This document shows, piece by piece, positions 7,201 to 8,822 of a stretch of 8,822 nt of DNA. A model generated the notes under the pieces. It did not search any database and was not told the DNA's origin. It was given only the letters and a program-made list of their open reading frames with translations. Both the position numbers and the translations under genes were made by a program. This stretch comes from Caldifarciminota bacterium. GTDB taxonomy: Bacteria > Hydrothermota > Tepidihabitantia > Tepidihabitantales > Tepidihabitantaceae. Every line of letters begins with the position of its first letter. The stretch's first letter is position 1. The stretch covers positions 1-8,822 of the forward strand of contig CAIVTL010000711.1 in the NCBI GenBank assembly GCA_903908785.1, given 5' to 3'.

Positions 7201-7959
7201 TTTGCCCGGAACGCCCTTCAGTGTCTTCCAGTCGGCCAGGCGCTGGAACACGGTGTCCATCGGCACCTCGGTGACCACGACGTACTCGTAGTGGCCCGCC
7301 GGCAGCGTGAACGACGTTGCCGGGCGCACGCGCGGCGCGTAGCGGTTCACGTCTTCAGGGTTCTTCACCAGCGACCGCACCATGTCGCCGAACGACGCCT
7401 TCTGCTCGGTCGTCGCGACCACGCCGGTCGCGCCATTGGCGTACTCCAGCCGATAGCTCAACCGCGTGGCAATCTGCAGTTGGTGGGTGGTCGGGGTGTA
7501 GCGCACCGGGTGCAACTCCACGTGCGCGATGCGATACCCGCTCATCGTGCCCGAGCCCGTGAGCATTGCCACGGTCCTGGGATACGCAGCGCTCGACCCG
7601 TAGATTGCCGGGTCAGGCTCGTACATCCGGGGCGTGAACGTCTTGCCGGGCATCGGCAGCGGCAGGTCGGCCTGGGCCGGCCCGACGTTGTACGTGCCGG
7701 GCAGTGTGGTCCACTCCTCAGCCGTAATCTCAACGCCTGTCGGCACGGCGCCGGCCGGTATTACTACCGCCTCAACCACGCGCGGTACGCGCGGCGCTCC
7801 GAGCTGGAGCAGGGCAGCCCCGCCCTTGAGTTCGACGTTGTCAAAACCATTCTGCGTAGAGATGAGCAAGTCACCTCTATCGAAACTCGCTGTTCTCGTC
7901 ACCGTCCCGGCCATAAGCGGGACTGTGAGTAGAACCAGCAGCACTAGCAGTTGCCTCAT
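4204..7959 (-). CDS. Secreted C25 (gingipain-like) cysteine protease with T9SS-like C-terminal domain
   Basis: A 1251-residue secreted protein. Start ATG 7959 is preferred over GTG 7965 because AAGGAG (7965-7970) lies 5 nt upstream of it and overlaps the GTG. Residues 1-17 form a signal peptide (MRQLLVLLVLLTVPLMA). About 20-215 looks like the gingipain-type propeptide. About 225-600 is the clan CD C25 peptidase domain, with probable catalytic His447 in GHWDGHGNESG and Cys485 in SIACDCAAWD. It ends with the family block NLIGDPETPVW. After it come an Ig-like module (about 605-690), two beta-sandwich modules introduced by GNGDSLINPGE (708-718) and GNGNGRLDANEAG (827-839), a module with SEDYVTISSNGWIA (994-1007), and a FlgD/T9SS type A-like end (about 1165-1251: PSPFNGSTIV, LKVYDAGGR, LAHGIYFVRL). 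It is expected to cleave extracellular proteins and be exported or surface-anchored. Substrate specificity (Arg, Lys or other) cannot be read from sequence. Confidence 0.93.
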   Translation of the reverse strand: MRQLLVLLVLLTVPLMAGTVTRTASFDRGDLLISTQNGFDNVELKGGAALLQLGAPRVPRVVEAVVIPAGAVPTGVEITAEEWTTLPGTYNVGPAQADLPLPMPGKTFTPRMYEPDPAIYGSSAAYPRTVAMLTGSGTMSGYRIAHVELHPVRYTPTTHQLQIATRLSYRLEYANGATGVVATTEQKASFGDMVRSLVKNPEDVNRYAPRVRPATSFTLPAGHYEYVVVTEVPMDTVFQRLADWKTLKGVPGKVVLVSWINTNYTGYDLQEKIRNFIKDAYATWGTMYVLLGGQGDYATSGQNIVPTRMLDYESDPEPSDLYYAGLDGSYDLNNNHTYGELADSADMYSDVYVGRAPTYNVANAQNFVAKVLKYEQNPPAGFIQKLILPTGILWSSYEERPMQESICRMTGPSWSDQRLYERTGALSHEAVMDSMNAGVGLGHWDGHGNESGIYMGGGSVPFFVSSDADALTNGDKTGIHLSIACDCAAWDWVAGGDCLAEHMVMTAGGGSIATMMNTRYGYGAIGPGGGYVPGPSERLDTTWFSGVIDQNLYHTGQALGYSKGCWAPYADSQYQYDQQRYCIYDWNLIGDPETPVWTAEPTILDVQHAEVVNIGNNVPYPVTVTTGFDAPVESALVVLQKEGEVDLRGWTDATGTVTLYVSALTPGPISMLVSAQNHYSFLDTVQAISSGCYCSYLRSTIADPPPGGNGDSLINPGESFRIPTWVKNYGTQTATGVTGRLGTATAGVTITDSIKTFGDLGGGDSVQNAEGFAMTVAAGLPDGYTIRCSLMLKDASDSTWKSYATFKVGAPELVYDGWQVIDTISGGNGNGRLDANEAGQVVVTARDTGFGSAHGVTGVLVSYDTLLVVDDSTADFGTIMAGTTGGNSADPFTVHTLGLTPEHPLPCSIQLTCGGRTWRFGFVILGEINQYDPVPDGPREPATSWAFDDVDVVYSQHPVFNWYEINARGTSLYLANDQSDFVQLPFSWKVYGHSEDYVTISSNGWIAPGNQSASAAPNNTPLPGGPIPGMVGVNWDDLNPELGGCIYVLDDALHHRFVIEWDSIPYAATPAVSDKFQVMIYDGTVPTPTGDNVIVMQYLTANGYTSSTVGLQDMTGDIGIGCLYNGTYNVAAAPIVAHRAIKVTSGQQIAVTEPAGGANLTRKTLEVSPSPFNGSTIVNWQMKREGTAELKVYDAGGRAVRTLASGPCKAGSYTTVWNGADNAGRKLAHGIYFVRLTTPDQTVKVKTVLAR

Positions 7960-7964
7960 GGACA

Positions 7965-7970
7965 CTCCTT
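7965..7970 (-). promoter_or_regulatory. Shine-Dalgarno that sets the C25 protease start
   Basis: On the minus strand AAGGAG occupies 7970-7965, with a 5-nt gap (TGTCC) to ATG 7959. The competing in-frame GTG begins at the last G of this motif, so it would have no ribosome binding site. Confidence 0.85.
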
Positions 7971-7991
7971 TTGCCTCTTAGGGAATGAATG

Positions 7992-8019
7992 ATAATACCC
8001 CCCGCAGCCCGCCCGTCAA
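7992..8019 (-). promoter_or_regulatory. Sigma70-like promoter of the C25 protease gene
   Basis: On the minus strand TTGACG (8019-8014), a 16-nt spacer and TATTAT (7997-7992) match the sigma70 consensus at 5 of 6 positions each. The predicted start near 7985 gives a leader of about 26 nt with the Shine-Dalgarno at 7965-7970. The A/T-rich -10 box stands out in a very GC-rich stretch. Confidence 0.8.
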
Positions 8020-8065
8020 CATCGCGCGCCGGTCCTGCGCGCGGTCCCGTTGCCCGCGTGTCGGA

Positions 8066-8096
8066 AGCTGTCAGCCGTTAGCTGTGAGCTGTGGGC
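8066..8096 (+). repeat. Heptamer array [AGCYGTN]x4, left arm of an inverted pair
   Basis: Units are AGCTGTC (8066-8072), AGCCGTT (8073-8079), AGCTGTG (8080-8086) and AGCTGTG (8087-8093), followed by GGC. The reverse complement of 8420-8450 matches this 31-bp stretch at 26 positions. The plus-strand copy at 2703-2730 belongs to the same family. Confidence 0.85.
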
Positions 8097-8106
8097 CGGC
8101 CGTAGG

Positions 8107-8141
8107 GGAGACGCCGCCCGCGCGTCAGGAATTGCGTCTCC
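8107..8141 (+). promoter_or_regulatory. Stem-loop candidate just upstream of the first small gene
   Basis: GGAGACGC (8107-8114) and GCGTCTCC (8134-8141) form a perfect 8-bp inverted repeat around a 19-nt loop, ending 13 nt before GTG 8155. It could be a 5' regulatory hairpin or a protein-binding site. No promoter I would defend is visible between 8097 and 8154. Confidence 0.35.
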
Positions 8142-8154
8142 GGAATTATATGCG

Positions 8155-8415
8155 GTGATCGTTTCACTGTCTTCAATAGAGCTGCAGGTGAAGCAGACCT
8201 GCGATGCATCGGGCGTGCCGACCATCCAGCATCCGTTCTATCTCTGCTTCGGCCGCGACGTATGGGCCCTGACCCGGAAGGAAATCTCCGGCGAGTCCCT
8301 GGCCCAAGCGGTAGCGGTACTGATAGCGAAATGGGTTGCTCGCGGCCTGACGCTGGCCGTGTTGCAGGCCATCCGGACCGACGTCTTTAACGTCGGCGCA
8401 CCGATTGCGCCATGA
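8155..8415 (+). CDS. Small protein of unknown function (86 aa)
   Basis: I do not recognise this protein. The frame has the GC-rich third positions of its neighbours, supporting real coding sequence. GTG 8155 is the most upstream sensible start, giving (M)IVSLSSIELQVKQT and so on. The frame stays open further upstream, but there it reads through the heptamer array (KLSAVSCEL). GTG 8188 is an alternative, and no clear Shine-Dalgarno supports either. Residues 1-40 look like alternating beta-strands (SLSSIELQVKQT, HPFYLCFGRDVWALTR). Residues about 42-72 look helical (SGESLAQAVAVLIAKWVARG, then LAVLQAIR). There are two cysteines and no signal peptide. It is bracketed by inverted heptamer arrays, the right one touching the stop codon, and is followed 136 bp later by another small gene on the same strand. 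Confidence 0.6.
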   Translation: MIVSLSSIELQVKQTCDASGVPTIQHPFYLCFGRDVWALTRKEISGESLAQAVAVLIAKWVARGLTLAVLQAIRTDVFNVGAPIAP

Positions 8416-8450
8416 AGCAGCCGACAGCTTACAGCCAACAGCTAACAGCT
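8414..8450 (-). repeat. Heptamer array, right arm of the inverted pair
   Basis: On the plus strand the units are GCCGACA (8420-8426), GCTTACA (8427-8433), GCCAACA (8434-8440) and GCTAACA (8441-8447), then GCT, preceded by a degenerate GAAGCA. Read on the minus strand they become the AGCYGTN family. The array begins in the stop codon of the small gene. Confidence 0.83.
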
Positions 8451-8467
8451 GGAATCGGAAGAGAACT

Positions 8468-8500
8468 GCGGGCGGTGTCCCGCTGCCGGATACCGCCCGC
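8468..8500 (+). terminator. Long hairpin between the two small genes
   Basis: A 13-bp stem (8468-8480 with 8488-8500, one G-U pair) closes the 7-nt loop CGCTGCC. It begins 52 nt after the first small gene's stop. No T-tract follows, so it may be an RNA-stabilising or attenuating hairpin rather than a true terminator. Confidence 0.5.
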
Positions 8501-8505
8501 GCTGG

Positions 8506-8533
8506 GAACTCGAAACTCGCAACTCGTAACTAT
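8506..8533 (+). repeat. Heptamer array [NAACTCG], 3 units plus one degenerate
   Basis: GAACTCG (8506-8512), AAACTCG (8513-8519), CAACTCG (8520-8526) and degenerate TAACTAT (8527-8533). It ends immediately before the Shine-Dalgarno of the second small gene. The unit sequence is unrelated to the AGRGAGC and AGCYGTN families, but the 7-bp period is the same. Confidence 0.82.
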
Positions 8534-8551
8534 CGAAAGGGGGTGAGAAAC

Positions 8552-8773
8552 ATGGTGTACCTGGTACGGGCGCTCGTGTATCTGCTGGAGACGGCTTTGG
8601 CTGCTTCCGGCGTGACCATGACGCTCACCGCTGAAGCTCAGCCGCCTACCGACGGCACGTTGCTTGGCTCGGTGCCGGCGCTGGTGCTGCCGGTGCGGAC
8701 TGTGAAGCTGACGCGAGGCACGGGGCCCACGTTGCATACGTACTGGACCGGCTACTGGAACCTGACGCCGTAG
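8552..8773 (+). CDS. Small protein of unknown function (73 aa)
   Basis: I do not recognise this protein. ATG 8552 is well supported: AGGGGGTGA (8539-8547) lies a few bases upstream, and everything upstream in frame is repeat or hairpin. Third codon positions are strongly G/C. The N-terminus (MVYLVRALVYLLETALAASG) is a mostly hydrophobic, probably helical segment interrupted by Arg6 and Glu13, so it is at best an atypical signal or membrane helix. Residues 21-52 alternate like beta-strands (VTMTLTAEA, then SVPALVLPVRTVKLT), and the end is Tyr/Trp-rich (HTYWTGYWNLTP). It follows the other small gene on the same strand and is closed by a strong hairpin, so the two may form a unit. A role cannot be inferred. 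Confidence 0.72.
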   Translation: MVYLVRALVYLLETALAASGVTMTLTAEAQPPTDGTLLGSVPALVLPVRTVKLTRGTGPTLHTYWTGYWNLTP

Positions 8774-8781
8774 CTTGCAGA

Positions 8782-8809
8782 GAGGTCGCGCCCACGGGGG
8801 CGCGGCCTC
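8782..8809 (+). terminator. Terminator-like hairpin after the last small gene
   Basis: GAGGTCGCGCCC (8782-8793) pairs with GGGCGCGGCCTC (8798-8809) over 12 bp with one G-U pair and a 4-nt loop, starting 8 nt after the stop codon. The following GTTGCGGGTTGCG is only mildly T-rich. Confidence 0.65.
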
Positions 8810-8822
8810 GTTGCGGGTTGCG

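Noticed and set aside
4981..7932. Long plus-strand ORFs opposite the C25 protease (for example 4981-5826 and 6952-7932)
   Set aside because: The protein sequences are Arg/Val/Gly-rich shadows of the minus-strand gene with no motifs.
7960..7965. GTG 7965 as start of the C25 protease
   Set aside because: Its first base is the last base of the AAGGAG site, so it would have no ribosome binding site. ATG 7959 has ideal spacing.
8050..8154. Upstream extension of the 86-codon gene to TTG 8050
   Set aside because: The extra residues are encoded by the heptamer array and hairpin, and the start would be a rare TTG without a Shine-Dalgarno.

Overview
High-GC bacterial DNA with strongly GC-biased third codon positions, probably from an uncultivated Gram-negative lineage of the FCB/candidate division WOR-3 type. 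The clues are a ferredoxin-dependent 2-oxoacid oxidoreductase (anaerobic metabolism), secreted proteins ending in type IX secretion (T9SS)-like C-terminal domains, a gingipain-type C25 protease, and junctions full of short dispersed repeats. The taxonomic placement is inference; there is no rRNA or marker gene in the window.

Layout. Bases 1-2317 (+ strand) are an operon-like run: the 3' end of a 2-oxoacid:ferredoxin oxidoreductase beta subunit, the gamma subunit (overlapping it by 11 bp), and 33 bp later an exported HtrA/DegP-type serine protease with two PDZ domains. Bases 2318-2803 have no credible gene. They hold a hairpin and a mosaic of short-period repeats, then a promoter candidate. 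Bases 2804-4108 (+) encode an exported YVTN-type beta-propeller with a short T9SS-like tail. Bases 4109-4203 hold a terminator and a palindromic repeat between convergent genes. Bases 4204-7959 (- strand) encode a 1251-residue secreted C25 (gingipain-like) cysteine protease with intact His/Cys catalytic motifs, several beta-sandwich modules and a FlgD/T9SS-like C-terminal domain, driven by a good sigma70-like promoter at 7992-8019. Bases 7998-8822 hold two small unrecognised genes (86 and 73 codons) separated by repeats and hairpins, the last followed by a strong hairpin.

Working together. The oxidoreductase subunits form one cytoplasmic enzyme. The HtrA-like protease is probably periplasmic quality control and may simply share the transcript. 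The propeller and the C25 protease are both predicted to be exported and to carry the same class of C-terminal sorting/anchoring domain.

The most unusual feature is the organisation of the gene junctions. Six arrays of about four heptamer units, from three sequence-unrelated families, lie at gene ends and in intergenic DNA, beside arrays with 8-10 bp units. One family directly forms the C-terminal tail of the beta subunit, and its copies lead into the Shine-Dalgarno sequences of the next two genes. Another is present as an inverted pair around a small gene.
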